Under the pieces are notes generated by a model, which worked only from the letters and a program-made list of their open reading frames with translations, was not told the origin of the DNA and ran no database searches. The position numbers and the translations under genes are program-made. Below are positions 54,102-63,166 of a stretch of DNA of 64,000 nt, one piece after another (the first letter of the stretch is position 1; each line of letters opens with the position of its first letter). Source of the stretch: Bog-473 sp963719485 (GTDB taxonomy: Bacteria > Actinomycetota > Acidimicrobiia > Acidimicrobiales > RAAP-2); assembly GCA_963719485.1 (NCBI GenBank), contig OY970387.1, positions 2,852,001 to 2,916,000 of the forward strand, in the 5' to 3' direction.

Positions 54102-55663
54102 CACGTGGAACAGGGTCACGTCGGCGAAGGGTCGTGGCAACCGTCTCGGGCACTGTGGCTGTCCTTGCTCTGGCGCTCAACGCCTGCGCCAGCTCGCCCT
54201 CCCAGCCGGCCGCCTCGTCCGAGCGGGCTCCGGGCGGGCAGACGGGCCATTACGTGGTGGCGGCCGGCATCCACAAAATCAAGCATGTCATCGTCATTGA
54301 GCAGGAGAACCGCTCCTTCGACAGCTACTTCGGGACATTCCCCGGTGCCGACGGGATCCCCATGCAGAACGGGGAGCCTTCCGTGTGCGTGCCCATGCCG
54401 GCCGGCGGATGCCAGAAGCCGTACCACGACACCGCCGACGTCAACGGTGGCGGCCCGCACGGAGAGCGCAACGCGAAGCTCGACGTCGACGGGGGAACGA
54501 TGGACGGGTTCATCAGGGAGGCTTCGGGCACCAAGAAGGGCTGCGGTGTCAATGTCGACGACCCGGCCTGTTCCAACTCCGCCACCCCCGACGTGATGGG
54601 GTACCACACAGCGGCGGAGATCCCGAACTACTGGACCTATGCCAAGGACTTCGCGCTCGACGACCATATGTTCGAGCCGGTGGCATCCTGGTCACTGCCC
54701 GACCACCTGTACCTGGTTTCGGGCTGGTCGGCCAAATGCTCGAGCCCGTCCCCGTCGAGCTGCGTCAACGAGATAAGGGGTCCGTACACGCCTGCGCAGA
54801 TGCAGAAATACGTGGACCAGGCCATCGACACCGGAACAGCCGACATCACCAACGCCTGGACGGACGTCACCTGGCTCCTCTACAACAAGCACGTCTCGTG
54901 GGCCTACTACGTGCAGACCGGGGACCAGCCTGATTGCGAGAACGACTCGGCCGTCGCCTGCCCGCCCGTCGCCCAGAGCTACCTCACCCCGGGCATCTGG
55001 AACCCCCTGCCGGTCTTCGAGGACGTCCAGAAGGACCATCAGCTCCGCAACATTCAGCCTCTGAACAACTACTTCGCGGAGGCCAAGGCGGGGAATCTAC
55101 CGTCGGTGATGTGGGTCACGCCTTCGCAGGCCGACAGCGAGCACCCTCCCGCCAGCGTCCATCAGGGCCAGGCCTATGTCACCGCCGTGATCAATGCGGC
55201 CATGAAGAGCCCGGACTGGGACTCGACCGCCATCTTCTTGCAGTGGGACGACTGGGGTGGCTTCTACGATCACGTCGTGCCGCCCCCCGTCGACCAGAAC
55301 GGTTACGGGCTGCGCGTGCCCGCGATGGTGATCTCGCCGTACGCCAAGACGGGCTACATCGACCACCAGACGCTCTCGAGTGACGCCTACCTGAAGTTCA
55401 TCGAGGACGATTTCCTGGGCGGGTCCAGGCTCAACCCCAAGACGGACGGGCGACCCGACCCCCGCCCTGACGTCCGGGAGGATGTCAGGATCCTGGGCAA
55501 CATGGACCAGGACTTCGATTTCAATCAGAAACCCAGAGAGCCGGTGCTCCTCCCCACCAACCCACCGACGGACTCGCCCTCCCTGCCGGGATATTTCACG
55601 GGGATGGGGCCCTGTGTCGGCTGTACGGCCACGCCGCCAAGCACGGGCACCGGAGCAGGCTGA
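54098..55663 (+). CDS. Lipoprotein phosphoesterase (acid phosphatase/phospholipase C family)
   Basis: A 521-residue exported lipoprotein of the phosphoesterase family PF04185, which includes bacterial phospholipase C and acid phosphatases. The signal ends in the lipobox LNAC, giving a membrane-anchored cysteine. The active-site start is HVIVIEQENRSFDSYFGTFP, with the metal and nucleophile residues E, N and nearby Thr/Ser; DHMFEPVASWSLPDHLYLVSG, MWVTPSQADSEHPPASV and FLQWDDWGGFYDHV are further family signatures. It is coupled by ATGA to the preceding secreted protein, with GGAAAGGAA upstream. The preferred phosphoester is not known. Confidence 0.92.
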   Translation: MTRGTGSRRRRVVATVSGTVAVLALALNACASSPSQPAASSERAPGGQTGHYVVAAGIHKIKHVIVIEQENRSFDSYFGTFPGADGIPMQNGEPSVCVPMPAGGCQKPYHDTADVNGGGPHGERNAKLDVDGGTMDGFIREASGTKKGCGVNVDDPACSNSATPDVMGYHTAAEIPNYWTYAKDFALDDHMFEPVASWSLPDHLYLVSGWSAKCSSPSPSSCVNEIRGPYTPAQMQKYVDQAIDTGTADITNAWTDVTWLLYNKHVSWAYYVQTGDQPDCENDSAVACPPVAQSYLTPGIWNPLPVFEDVQKDHQLRNIQPLNNYFAEAKAGNLPSVMWVTPSQADSEHPPASVHQGQAYVTAVINAAMKSPDWDSTAIFLQWDDWGGFYDHVVPPPVDQNGYGLRVPAMVISPYAKTGYIDHQTLSSDAYLKFIEDDFLGGSRLNPKTDGRPDPRPDVREDVRILGNMDQDFDFNQKPREPVLLPTNPPTDSPSLPGYFTGMGPCVGCTATPPSTGTGAG

Positions 55664-55679
55664 GCAAGGACGGCCTGAG

Positions 55680-56498
55680 TTAGGACTGCCCTTCCTTGTA
55701 GACCTCGGTGAAGATGTCGCCCTGTGCGGCCCCCGAGCCGGCTCGGCCCCCGCCTCGACCCCGCAGGATGAAGGCGATGACGACGGCCAGAACGGCGCCG
55801 GCGATCGGCCCGGCTATGTACACCCAGTAGCCGGTGAAGGTCGTCGAGACGAGGTCGGGACCGAACGTGCGGGCCGGGTTCATGGACGCACCCGAGATGG
55901 GGCTTGCCCAGAGCCCGGCGAGAGCGATGTAGCCACCGACGCCGAGTGCACCGATGATGCCGATGTTCTGGGCACCGGACGCCGTACCCAGGATCACGCT
56001 GACCAGACCCAGAGTCAGAATCAGTTCCATCCAGAACGCGGCCACGTTCGAGTACCCGTGCGCGGGGTAGTTGGACCCGTACATGGCGGACACATTGATC
56101 ACGGCGTGGAGGAAGAGTGCAGCGAGGGTCGCTCCGACGAGCTGCGCCAGGATGTAGCCCGGTACCCGCCGCCACGGGAAGTCTTGACGCAGGGCGAAGG
56201 CGATCGAGACGGCCGGGTTCAGGTGCGCACCGGACACCTTGCCCATGAACAAGATGACCGCCATGACCATGAGGGCCGGTGCCACGACCGCGGCGGTGCG
56301 GCTGATCGTGTTTGGGAAGGCGTGGCCCATCATTCCACCGCCCGCGGCCACCAGGACGAGGAAGAAGGTTCCCAGGATTTCGGAGAAAAGTCGACGCCAC
56401 TCTTGGCGGGGGTCGTTGAAATCGCTTATCCGATCGACGACGTCCTTCTCGTACCGAGCGATCGGGCCGAGCTCTGGGATTTGTTCGACTGCACTCAT
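55680..56498 (-). CDS. Aquaporin/glycerol-channel (MIP) family protein
   Basis: A 272-residue channel with both NPA boxes: SGAHLNPAVSIAFAL and SGASMNPARTFGPDL, the latter with the arginine of the selectivity filter. Six membrane segments are present between about 38 and 245, preceded by a 35-residue cytoplasmic N-terminus and followed by a Gly/Arg-rich tail. It passes water and perhaps small neutral solutes. AGGGG sits upstream of the ATG. It is divergent from the ClC channel and convergent with the phosphoesterase, 16 bases away. Confidence 0.9.
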   Translation of the reverse strand: MSAVEQIPELGPIARYEKDVVDRISDFNDPRQEWRRLFSEILGTFFLVLVAAGGGMMGHAFPNTISRTAAVVAPALMVMAVILFMGKVSGAHLNPAVSIAFALRQDFPWRRVPGYILAQLVGATLAALFLHAVINVSAMYGSNYPAHGYSNVAAFWMELILTLGLVSVILGTASGAQNIGIIGALGVGGYIALAGLWASPISGASMNPARTFGPDLVSTTFTGYWVYIAGPIAGAVLAVVIAFILRGRGGGRAGSGAAQGDIFTEVYKEGQS

Positions 56499-56729
56499 GA
56501 GAACCCCTTCGGGTTGGGACGAACGAACGGTGCCGCCCCCTCAATTTGGCGAGACCCGACTCCTGTGACCCCGCAGTACTAGCAACGGATCTTCTCCGTT
56601 GCAACCACCTCTCGCCCGACGGTGCAAGGTAACTTCGGGGGATGATGCAGCCGACTCCTCGAGCCTGGTGTTCCGTGTGAGCGCAGAATGCAGAAGCACG
56701 AGACGAACCAAGGACCCGAGGTTCGGACC

Positions 56730-58118
56730 ATGACCGACTCCGCCGCCTCCCCGGAGCCGGCTGCGCCGCCGGCTGCGCCCCCCGATCCCCTCGCGGTCGT
56801 CAGGTCGCGGAGCTACGTCGCCCTCCTCTTGCTCGGCGCTCTCGTCGGCGTGCCGGTGGCGACGGTGGCTTACTTCTTCTTGGAAGGGGTGTCCAGGGTC
56901 CAAACGGAGATCTTCATCGACCTCCCCAAGCAGGTCGGGTTCTCGGCCGAGCCGCTGTGGTGGCCCCTGCCGTGGCTGGCGCTGAGCGGCGTGCTGGTCG
57001 CTCTGGCCATCCGCTACTTCCCCGGGACCGGTGGCCACGAGCCTTCGGAGGGTTTCAAGTCCGCTGGCCCAGTGCAGCCCATGGAGCTCTTCGGCATTGT
57101 CGCGGCGGCCTTCGCCACGCTCAGCCTCGGCGTCGTGCTGGGCCCCGAGGCGCCGCTAATCGCCATCGGCAGCGGGCTCGGCGTTCTGGCGGTCCACCTC
57201 GTCAAGCGTGACGCACCACCGATGGCCGCCGTGGTCATCGGCGCCGCGGGGAGCTTTGCCGCCATCGCCACCCTGTTGGGCTCTCCCCTCGTCGGCGCCT
57301 TCCTTCTCATGGAGATGGTCGGACTCGGAGGTCCGATGATGGAGATCGTGCTGGTCCCCGGTCTCCTCGCCGCCGGGGTGGGGTCGTTGATCTTCGTGGG
57401 ACTCAACAGCCTGACCGGATTCGGGGCGTTCTCGCTCACCATCACATCGATTCCCCATGTCGGGTCGCCCAACGTCGTCGAGTTCTTGTGGGCGATCGCG
57501 CTCGGTGCGGCGGCCGCGTTCGTGGCCACCGGAATCTTCAAACTGGCCACGCTGCTCCGGCCCCTGGTTGAGCGGAGCAGGATCCTGGTGACCCCGATGG
57601 CAGGCTTGGCGGTCGCCGGTCTGGCCATCGCCTTCGCCGCCGGGACAGGTCGAAGTTCCTCGGAGGTGTTGTTCTCGGGGCAGACCGCGCTGCCAACCCT
57701 CGTCCAACAGTCGGCGGGCTACACCGTGGGCGCGCTTGTCCTGCTGATCGTCTGTAAGGGACTGGCCTATGCGATCTCGTTGAGCGGTTTCCGCGGAGGT
57801 CCCATCTTCCCGAGCATGTTCATCGGTGCGGCCGGCGGTATCGCTGTGTCCCACGTAGGCGGTCTACCCATGATCGCCGGTGCGGCCATGGGCGTCGGGG
57901 CGATGATCGCCGGGGCGCTGAAGATGCCCATGACCGCAGTGTTGCTGCCGAGCCTCCTCTTCCTTTCCGACGCCGTGACGCTCATGCCGCTCGTCATCGT
58001 GACCGTTGTGGTGTCGTACGTCGTCGCGGTGTGGATCACGCCGAGCCCAGCAGCGGCGGATGCTCCAGCCCCGACGCCCGCCCCGACGCCCGCACCTGCG
58101 CCCGCGAGCAGCACCTGA
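56730..58118 (+). CDS. ClC-type chloride channel/transporter
   Basis: A 462-residue multi-pass protein of the ClC family. GPEAPLIAIGSGLG holds the GxExP motif with the gating glutamate, GSPLVGAFLLMEMVGLG is the early-pore region, and GFRGGPIFPSMFIGAAGG is the third chloride-site motif. About ten or more membrane segments. It lacks cytoplasmic CBS domains and ends in a low-complexity Pro/Ala tail (PAPTPAPTPAPAPA). The start is ATG 56730, with GAGG eight bases upstream; another ATG at 56688 is in frame. It may balance charge for proton movement or act in acid resistance. Confidence 0.9.
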   Translation: MTDSAASPEPAAPPAAPPDPLAVVRSRSYVALLLLGALVGVPVATVAYFFLEGVSRVQTEIFIDLPKQVGFSAEPLWWPLPWLALSGVLVALAIRYFPGTGGHEPSEGFKSAGPVQPMELFGIVAAAFATLSLGVVLGPEAPLIAIGSGLGVLAVHLVKRDAPPMAAVVIGAAGSFAAIATLLGSPLVGAFLLMEMVGLGGPMMEIVLVPGLLAAGVGSLIFVGLNSLTGFGAFSLTITSIPHVGSPNVVEFLWAIALGAAAAFVATGIFKLATLLRPLVERSRILVTPMAGLAVAGLAIAFAAGTGRSSSEVLFSGQTALPTLVQQSAGYTVGALVLLIVCKGLAYAISLSGFRGGPIFPSMFIGAAGGIAVSHVGGLPMIAGAAMGVGAMIAGALKMPMTAVLLPSLLFLSDAVTLMPLVIVTVVVSYVVAVWITPSPAAADAPAPTPAPTPAPAPASST

Positions 58119-58141
58119 CCAGCGCCTGACAGCGCGATGCC

Positions 58142-59317
58142 TTACAGCCGATAGAGCTTGACGGCGTTCTCGCCCATCACCTTCCGCTGCGTCTCCGGTC
58201 GCAGAGAGGCGACCTTCTCCTTCACGATTTCGAGCGGGTTCGGATGCAGGCTGGTCGGATGCGGGAAATCGGTCTCGAACATGATCTTGTCCTCACCGAC
58301 GGCGTCGATGAGGTGCTGGAGGTCGCCCCGGCCGGTCTCGAACCAGAACGTGGCGTACCAGTTGTCCCGGAAGTACTCAGAGGGGAGTTTCTCGAGCTTG
58401 TGGAACCATTCCGGCGCGTTCTCCTCGAGCTCGTAGTCCATGGCCTCCAGCATGAAGGGCACCCACCCGATGCCGCTCTCGACCGAGACCATCGTGAGGT
58501 TGGGATGACGGTCGAACAGACCCGAGTAGGCACTGTTGAGCAGCAGGCGCGAATTGTTCTGGAACAGCGATGCGCCACCGATAGCCGGCTTGACGTAGTC
58601 GTCCTGGCTCGGCCAGAACGTCGTGCCGAAGTACGCCAGCGCGGTCTGGCTCGCACCGATGTGGAAGTGGACCGGCAGGCTGAGCCCGGCGCAGACCTCC
58701 CAGAAGGGGTCCCACGCCGGGTCGCCCAGGTCGGGTGAGCCCGAGTCCTGCGGATCGGCGGTCATGTTGACGCCGCGGTAGCCCATGTCGGCGCAGCGCT
58801 GAGCTTCACGAACGCATCCAGCGATGTCCCAGGCCGGCATGATCGGCATGGGCAGGAACCGGTTTCCCGACTCCTCTTGGACCTCGGCCATGGCGTCGTT
58901 GTACAGCTGGACGCACAGCATCGGGATGGCCGGATCGTCGACTGCATTCCACAGGTTCTGGCCGCCGATGCCGATGGAGTTGGGGTAGAGGACCTGGGCG
59001 TCGATGCCCAACTCGTCGATCAGGTGGAGCCGCTCCTTGGGGTCCCAGGCCGCCGGGTGCACGTCGTCGATGCCCCACGACCCGCCCTGAGAGTCGCGGA
59101 AGGGGTGCTTGTTCCCCTTGTGGTCGACCGTGCCGCCCGAGCCGGCCTTGCCGAAGGTCTTGCCCTCGACGACCCACATGTCCTGGCCGTCGATCCGCTC
59201 GACGTGGGGGACCCTGTCCTCGTAACCCTTGGGAGCCCGCTCGGTGAACAGGTCGTGTCGTTCGGTCATGTGGGAGTCTGCGTCGACGACACGAAGACCA
59301 TCAACCAGTTGAAGCAT
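58142..59317 (-). CDS. Amidohydrolase family protein (amidohydrolase_2)
   Basis: A 391-residue metal-dependent hydrolase or decarboxylase with the TIM-barrel fold of the amidohydrolase_2 family. The N-terminal motif reads VVDADSHMTE, in which the first His of HxH is replaced by Asp as in many members. LPVHFHIGAS holds the second metal histidine, and IMFETDFPHPTS supplies the C-terminal Asp of the metal site. The start is ATG 59317 with GGAAGG seven bases upstream. It stands alone; substrate unknown, perhaps an aromatic acid. Confidence 0.9.
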   Translation of the reverse strand: MLQLVDGLRVVDADSHMTERHDLFTERAPKGYEDRVPHVERIDGQDMWVVEGKTFGKAGSGGTVDHKGNKHPFRDSQGGSWGIDDVHPAAWDPKERLHLIDELGIDAQVLYPNSIGIGGQNLWNAVDDPAIPMLCVQLYNDAMAEVQEESGNRFLPMPIMPAWDIAGCVREAQRCADMGYRGVNMTADPQDSGSPDLGDPAWDPFWEVCAGLSLPVHFHIGASQTALAYFGTTFWPSQDDYVKPAIGGASLFQNNSRLLLNSAYSGLFDRHPNLTMVSVESGIGWVPFMLEAMDYELEENAPEWFHKLEKLPSEYFRDNWYATFWFETGRGDLQHLIDAVGEDKIMFETDFPHPTSLHPNPLEIVKEKVASLRPETQRKVMGENAVKLYRL

Positions 59318-59434
59318 GAAGGTGCCTTCCAATCGATCAGCTCACCGCGTGAGCTGTCTCACGAGGCTATGCCGCGACAGCGTCGTTCGCGGCATCGGGT
59401 GGGCGGTCGGGTGGAGGGATCGGCCGAACCGGCC

Positions 59435-59848
59435 CTATGCCGTGCTCTGGGCCTCGACGTGGATGTCGAGGTCGGAGAGAGCAATGGTTCCCGGGTCCCC
59501 GTCGCGACTCGGAGGTCTGAGCAGGGGACCCATGGCGGCACCGATCAGAGCGACGAAGCCGGCCACCAGCATCGTCGTGTGCAGCCCTGTCATGAACGCG
59601 GCATGGCTGCCCGCCGTGATGGCGTCGGCGAGCTTGGGCGGTGCGCCGTGCGGCACGGGGGCCAAACCCTGCGAGACGATCGCGCCGTCGTGGATCAGTC
59701 GTTGCGTCAACTGGTGGGGGACCCCGCTCCTCACGAGATCGGATCTGAGTGCGCTGGCGACCGAGGCCGCGAGAATCGAGCCGCAGACCGCTGTGCCCAG
59801 AACCCCTCCGAGTTGGATCACGCTCTGGGCTGACGATCCCTCCCTGCC
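59435..59848 (-). pseudogene. C-terminal remnant of a DHA2-type MFS efflux permease
   Basis: In the minus frame, SSAQSVIQLGGVLGTAVCGS and AAFMTGLHTTMLVAGFVALIGAAMG match the last two to three membrane segments of EmrB/QacA-type drug efflux proteins, but nothing like the first twelve segments lies upstream. The frame continues to 60079 without coding character and runs opposite the siderophore-interacting gene. I read it as a truncated gene. The stop is intact at 59435. Confidence 0.6.
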
Positions 59849-59965
59849 AGACCCGCTCGGTATTCTCGACCAAGCACTCCGCATTCTGGACGGGCCGTCG
59901 CTCTTCCCCAAGAACGCGTAGAGGATGGAACGACGTCGGGCTCCTTCCTGGTAAACCCGCGCGGC

Positions 59966-60748
59966 ATGGCCGCGGATCGAATGATGGATTTGGTGGGGCT
60001 CCCCGGTGGCCCTCTTGCCGACGCGTCCCTCTTCCATCTCGAGGTGGCGGAGGCCGGTCCCCTCACGCCCTCGATGCATCGAGTGGTTCTGACAGCTCCG
60101 GAGATCGACGGTCTTCGCTACGCCGCGGGTCAGGACCTGATGCTCCGGGTTCCCCTGGCCGGGGACAGGGTGGTGAACCGCCGCTACACGATCCGTCAGT
60201 CCGACCCGACCCGTCGCACGGTCACCCTTGACGTGTCATTGCATGGAGCCGGCCCCGGGACGGATTGGATCCGCGCCGCCGGGATCGGCGACCGGATCGA
60301 CGCCATCGGTCCACGGGGAAAGATCACCGTGGACCCGGATGCCGACTGGCACCTGTTCGTGGTGGACGAGACGGGTCTCCCGGGGGCACTGGCGATGATC
60401 GAAGCGCTCCCTCCCGGATCGATCGCCGTTGCCATCCTGGAGATAGACAGTCCAGCCGATGAGCTGCTCCCCGCCTCGTCCGAGGCGCAGCGAGTCGACC
60501 TGCGTTGGCTGCATCGGGACGGCACATCGGTCCCTGGTGATCCCTCCCTCGTGCTCGAAGCGGTTGCCGCCGTTGCGCTGCCCACCGGGCTCGGACACGT
60601 CTACATCGCCGCGGAGGCCGGAGTCGTACGCGCCGCCAACGGAATCCTGAAGGGTCGAGGTCTCGGTCCCGATCAGATATCCGGCAAGGCGTACTGGCGT
60701 CGGGGGCTGCCCAATGCGGAGCACGGGGAGCCGACCCGAGAGGCTTGA
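59966..60748 (+). CDS. Siderophore-interacting (FAD/NAD-binding ferric reductase) protein
   Basis: A 260-residue flavoprotein of the SIP family (ViuB-like), which reduces ferric-siderophore iron with NAD(P)H inside the cell. The FAD domain has NRRYTIRQSD with the RxYT motif and LHGAGPGTDWIRAAGIGD as the flavin phosphate loop. The C-terminal SIP domain ends YIAAEAGVVRAANGILKGRG then GKAYWRRG, the conserved tail of the family. The start is ATG 59966 or a close downstream ATG. It lies alone and converges with the DksA-like gene, one base away. Iron uptake genes are not nearby. Confidence 0.88.
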   Translation: MAADRMMDLVGLPGGPLADASLFHLEVAEAGPLTPSMHRVVLTAPEIDGLRYAAGQDLMLRVPLAGDRVVNRRYTIRQSDPTRRTVTLDVSLHGAGPGTDWIRAAGIGDRIDAIGPRGKITVDPDADWHLFVVDETGLPGALAMIEALPPGSIAVAILEIDSPADELLPASSEAQRVDLRWLHRDGTSVPGDPSLVLEAVAAVALPTGLGHVYIAAEAGVVRAANGILKGRGLGPDQISGKAYWRRGLPNAEHGEPTREA

Positions 60749-60749
60749 C

Positions 60750-61100
60750 CTAGCCGATCTGGCCGACCTGGCGAGCCTCCTCGATCGTCAGTTCAGCCGT
60801 CGGGTCGGCTTCGAGCCGATCATCCGGTATCGCTTCGCCGCTCCGGATCGAATAGCCGTACGTGCCTGCTTGCAGGCGCTGTTCGGCGCGAGCGACGGCC
60901 GCCAGGCGATCCTCGAGCTCTTCCCGTACCGCATCGTCGGTTCCTTCTTCGGTGAGTGGCTCGGCCGGGTCGGATATGTCGCCGGGCTGGTCGTCCTCCG
61001 CCTCCCGGTCCGCGGTGCCTTCTTCGTCCAGGTCCTCGAGCAACCGCTCGACACGGACTCGCTCCGTCCCCAGCAGCTCCTTCGCCTTGTTGTGTTCCAT
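60750..61100 (-). CDS. TraR/DksA-like protein lacking the zinc-finger cysteines
   Basis: A 116-residue coiled-coil protein related to DksA/TraR, which bind the secondary channel of RNA polymerase. The long N-terminal helical hairpin (ERVRVERLLEDLDEEG, then REELEDRLAAVARAEQRLQA) and the domain GTYGYSIRSGEAIPDDRLEA are of family type, but all four zinc cysteines are replaced: YGYC is YGYS and the C-terminal CIEC is TIEE. Such zinc-less forms occur in actinobacteria. The ATG at 61100 has GGGA six bases upstream. It may still tune transcription initiation. Confidence 0.8.
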   Translation of the reverse strand: MEHNKAKELLGTERVRVERLLEDLDEEGTADREAEDDQPGDISDPAEPLTEEGTDDAVREELEDRLAAVARAEQRLQAGTYGYSIRSGEAIPDDRLEADPTAELTIEEARQVGQIG

Positions 61101-61221
61101 GAGCATTCCCGATCCGTGTCTGAGTGTGCAGGAAGACCCGCAGAGCCGATCGCAGCGGAACCAATAGTAGACGGGTCCCCCAGAGGCGGCCCGCTGCCGG
61201 ACGGCGTGGACGTCGAGCGTC

Positions 61222-61428
61222 TCAGCGCCTATGTGGCCCGAGGCCGATGGCTCGTACGAAGCGATTGATCTGGCGGTTGCCCTGGCGGTAGATGACCCTC
61301 CGTGCCTCCCGTTGCGCTGCGCCGCCCGCCGCCCCGGACAGCCCACCGCGCGTGTAGCCGTGCTCGACCGCCTCGACGTTCCCGAGATCCCTGGCCAGGC
61401 GATAGAGCTGCGATCGAGTCGTGCTCAC
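61222..61428 (-). CDS. Small basic conserved protein of unknown function
   Basis: A 68-residue, Arg-rich protein (pattern SQLYRLARDLGNVEAVEHG, then VIYRQGNRQINRFVRAIG) similar to short proteins found in several actinobacteria with no known function. The high positive charge would allow nucleic-acid or membrane binding. The start is GTG 61428, overlapping the stop of the preceding gene as GTGA, so it is translated with that gene. No membrane segment. Confidence 0.65.
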   Translation of the reverse strand: MSTTRSQLYRLARDLGNVEAVEHGYTRGGLSGAAGGAAQREARRVIYRQGNRQINRFVRAIGLGPHRR

Positions 61429-61856
61429 GATCGCAGCTCCTTGGTCGCACGGTCGGCGAGGATGACGCGTTCGACGATGGCACGGAGGTCAGCGGGATCT
61501 TCCGCCTGCTCCATCCTCGTGAGCTCATCCGGAGGGATGCTGACGCTCCCCAGGCCCTTGTCATCGAACTCGGACGAGCGCCACGCCATCCATGCCGCGC
61601 CGTCCTCGTCGGCACTGTCCTCTTCGACTGCGTTGATCAGCGCCACGAGCACGATCTCGCCGGCCGGCGTCACGTCGTATTCGATGAAGAGCACGGTGTC
61701 CTCCGAAGGCCCAAAGGGGCGAGGATACGGCACTGCGGTGTCGCAGCCTCGGCGTTCCTGCACCTCCCATGTCAGCCGGAAGGCTGATTGTCGTCCTTCC
61801 GATTCCACCTCCCGGTTGATGCGTTGCGGTGAGACCGGCCCGTACGATGTCTGCAC
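61425..61856 (-). CDS. Protein of unknown function, coupled to a small basic protein
   Basis: About 143 acidic residues, read from GTG 61856. Strand-rich core TVLFIEYDVTPAGEIVLVAL is followed by an acidic stretch (AVEEDSADEDG) and a helical C-terminus (ELTRMEQAEDPADLRAIVER). No motif is recognisable. It shares GTGA with the small basic protein downstream; the acidic and basic pair could form a complex. The start is uncertain because the frame is open for longer, but upstream sequence lacks coding character. Confidence 0.5.
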   Translation of the reverse strand: MQTSYGPVSPQRINREVESEGRQSAFRLTWEVQERRGCDTAVPYPRPFGPSEDTVLFIEYDVTPAGEIVLVALINAVEEDSADEDGAAWMAWRSSEFDDKGLGSVSIPPDELTRMEQAEDPADLRAIVERVILADRATKELRS

Positions 61857-61913
61857 CGTGGAGCAATCGGACGACCTCGTACGGGAGCACGTTCCGCCAG
61901 GCCCGGCATCGCC

Positions 61914-62294
61914 ATGAGGCGGGGACCGGTCCGGCCCACCCCGATCGACCGCGCCAGGGCGCAGGCCCGTCTCAAGCGGCTGACCAGAACGGTGATCGTG
62001 CTCGCGGGCGGGGCCACCGCGTTCATCGGCGTCACAGTCGCGAAGGAACACCCCGGGGCATCGGCGCCTCCATCGAATCCGCCACCGCCCGGTCCGGCGC
62101 CGGCAACCACCCCGAGCACGACGATCCCTCCGCCGACGAACCCCACGCCGACGACCGGCCCGATCTCACCCCAGGGTTCCCCCACGACCACGACCACGAC
62201 CAGTCCTCCCCCCACGACCACGACCAGTCCGCCGACGACCACCACGAGCCGCCCGGTGGCGACCTCCGGCGGGACCTCCAGGCGGGGGCCCTGA
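61914..62294 (+). CDS. Membrane-anchored Pro/Thr-rich protein
   Basis: A 126-residue protein with a short basic cytoplasmic start, one membrane segment (TVIVLAGGATAFIGVTVA, about 26-43) and an extracellular tail of proline and threonine repeats (PTTTTSPPTTTT-like), typical of a cell-wall spanning or glycosylated stalk. No folded domain follows, so it is probably structural. A possible 19-codon leader frame (61858-61917) ends in an ATGA overlap with its ATG. Low-complexity sequence makes homology calls unreliable. Confidence 0.5.
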   Translation: MRRGPVRPTPIDRARAQARLKRLTRTVIVLAGGATAFIGVTVAKEHPGASAPPSNPPPPGPAPATTPSTTIPPPTNPTPTTGPISPQGSPTTTTTTSPPPTTTTSPPTTTTSRPVATSGGTSRRGP

Positions 62295-62371
62295 GCGGTG
62301 GCCCGTGAATTGCGGTCGGCGTCGGACGCGCCAAAGATGAACGCCGTGCCGACGGCGGAAGCAGGGTAGGA

Positions 62372-63001
62372 GTGGAGCACTTCCTGAGTTCGGCTGGCTA
62401 CGGCGCCATCTTCGCGCTGAGCTTCATCTCGGCAATGGGCCTTCCGGTGGGCGCCGAGCTCGCTCTGATCTTCGGGGGCGTCCTCGCCAACCCCGCTTCG
62501 CATCAGGGCAAGCCGTTGCAGCTCGTCGTCGTCATCATCGTGGCGATCCTGGGTGAGGTCCTCGGTTCGCTGGCCGGCTACGGCATCGGCCGCTACGGCG
62601 GCAGGCCCCTCGTCGACAGGGTCGGGAAGTACGTCCTCTTGACGCACAAGGATCTCGACCGGGCGGAAGCCTGGTTCGCCCGCCGGGGCGAGCCGGTCGT
62701 GTTCTTCGGTCGGTTCATCCCGCTCCTGCGCTCCTTCGTGTCCTTCGCTGCCGGCCTCGGTGAGATGGCGCTCGCCAAGTTCACGATCTTCACCGTGGCC
62801 GCCGTCGCCATCTGGTGCACCGCCCTCTGCTCGCTCGGCTACAGCCTCGGAGCCAGCTATCACCATGTGCTCAGCGCCTTCAGCTTTGCGGGCTATGTCC
62901 TCGGGGCGCTCGCCGTGCTCGCGGTCGTGGTCGTCTTCTGGCACCGATTGCGGGCGTACCGGAGCCAGCGCGATCTCCAGGGCGCCGAGACGGAGGTCTG
63001 A
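62372..63001 (+). CDS. DedA family membrane protein
   Basis: A 209-residue DedA-family protein, a group implicated in lipid-carrier recycling and membrane homeostasis. Landmarks are MGLPVGAELALIFGGVLA, EVLGSLAGYGIGRYGGRPLV, and the conserved FFGRFIPLLRSFVSFAAGLGEM with the arginines required in characterised members. Four to five membrane segments. The start is GTG 62372, with GGGTAGGA next to it. It follows the Pro/Thr-rich gene by 77 bases and precedes the membrane protein cut by the right edge. Confidence 0.9.
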   Translation: MEHFLSSAGYGAIFALSFISAMGLPVGAELALIFGGVLANPASHQGKPLQLVVVIIVAILGEVLGSLAGYGIGRYGGRPLVDRVGKYVLLTHKDLDRAEAWFARRGEPVVFFGRFIPLLRSFVSFAAGLGEMALAKFTIFTVAAVAIWCTALCSLGYSLGASYHHVLSAFSFAGYVLGALAVLAVVVVFWHRLRAYRSQRDLQGAETEV

Positions 63002-63166
63002 TCGCCGCTCGGCCACGGGCGGAACGCAACCCGATGGCAACCGACGGTGCTTCCCACGCGGTCAAGGGTGTGGCCTGACAGGCCGACATCTTGGAGGAAA
63101 GCGCCGCTGACCTGCCCGTCGAGCGGGTTGTCCGGCGCGGTGGACACCGTATCGGGAAGAGAAACC

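Noticed and set aside
62080..62270. Repetitive CCACGACCACG-type tract, considered as CRISPR or microsatellite
   Set aside because: It is an in-frame Pro/Thr codon repeat in a membrane-anchored protein, with no unique spacers.
63072..63084. GGCCTG-A-CAGGCC palindrome after dedA
   Set aside because: The one-base loop rules out a hairpin and there is no other sign of a regulatory site.
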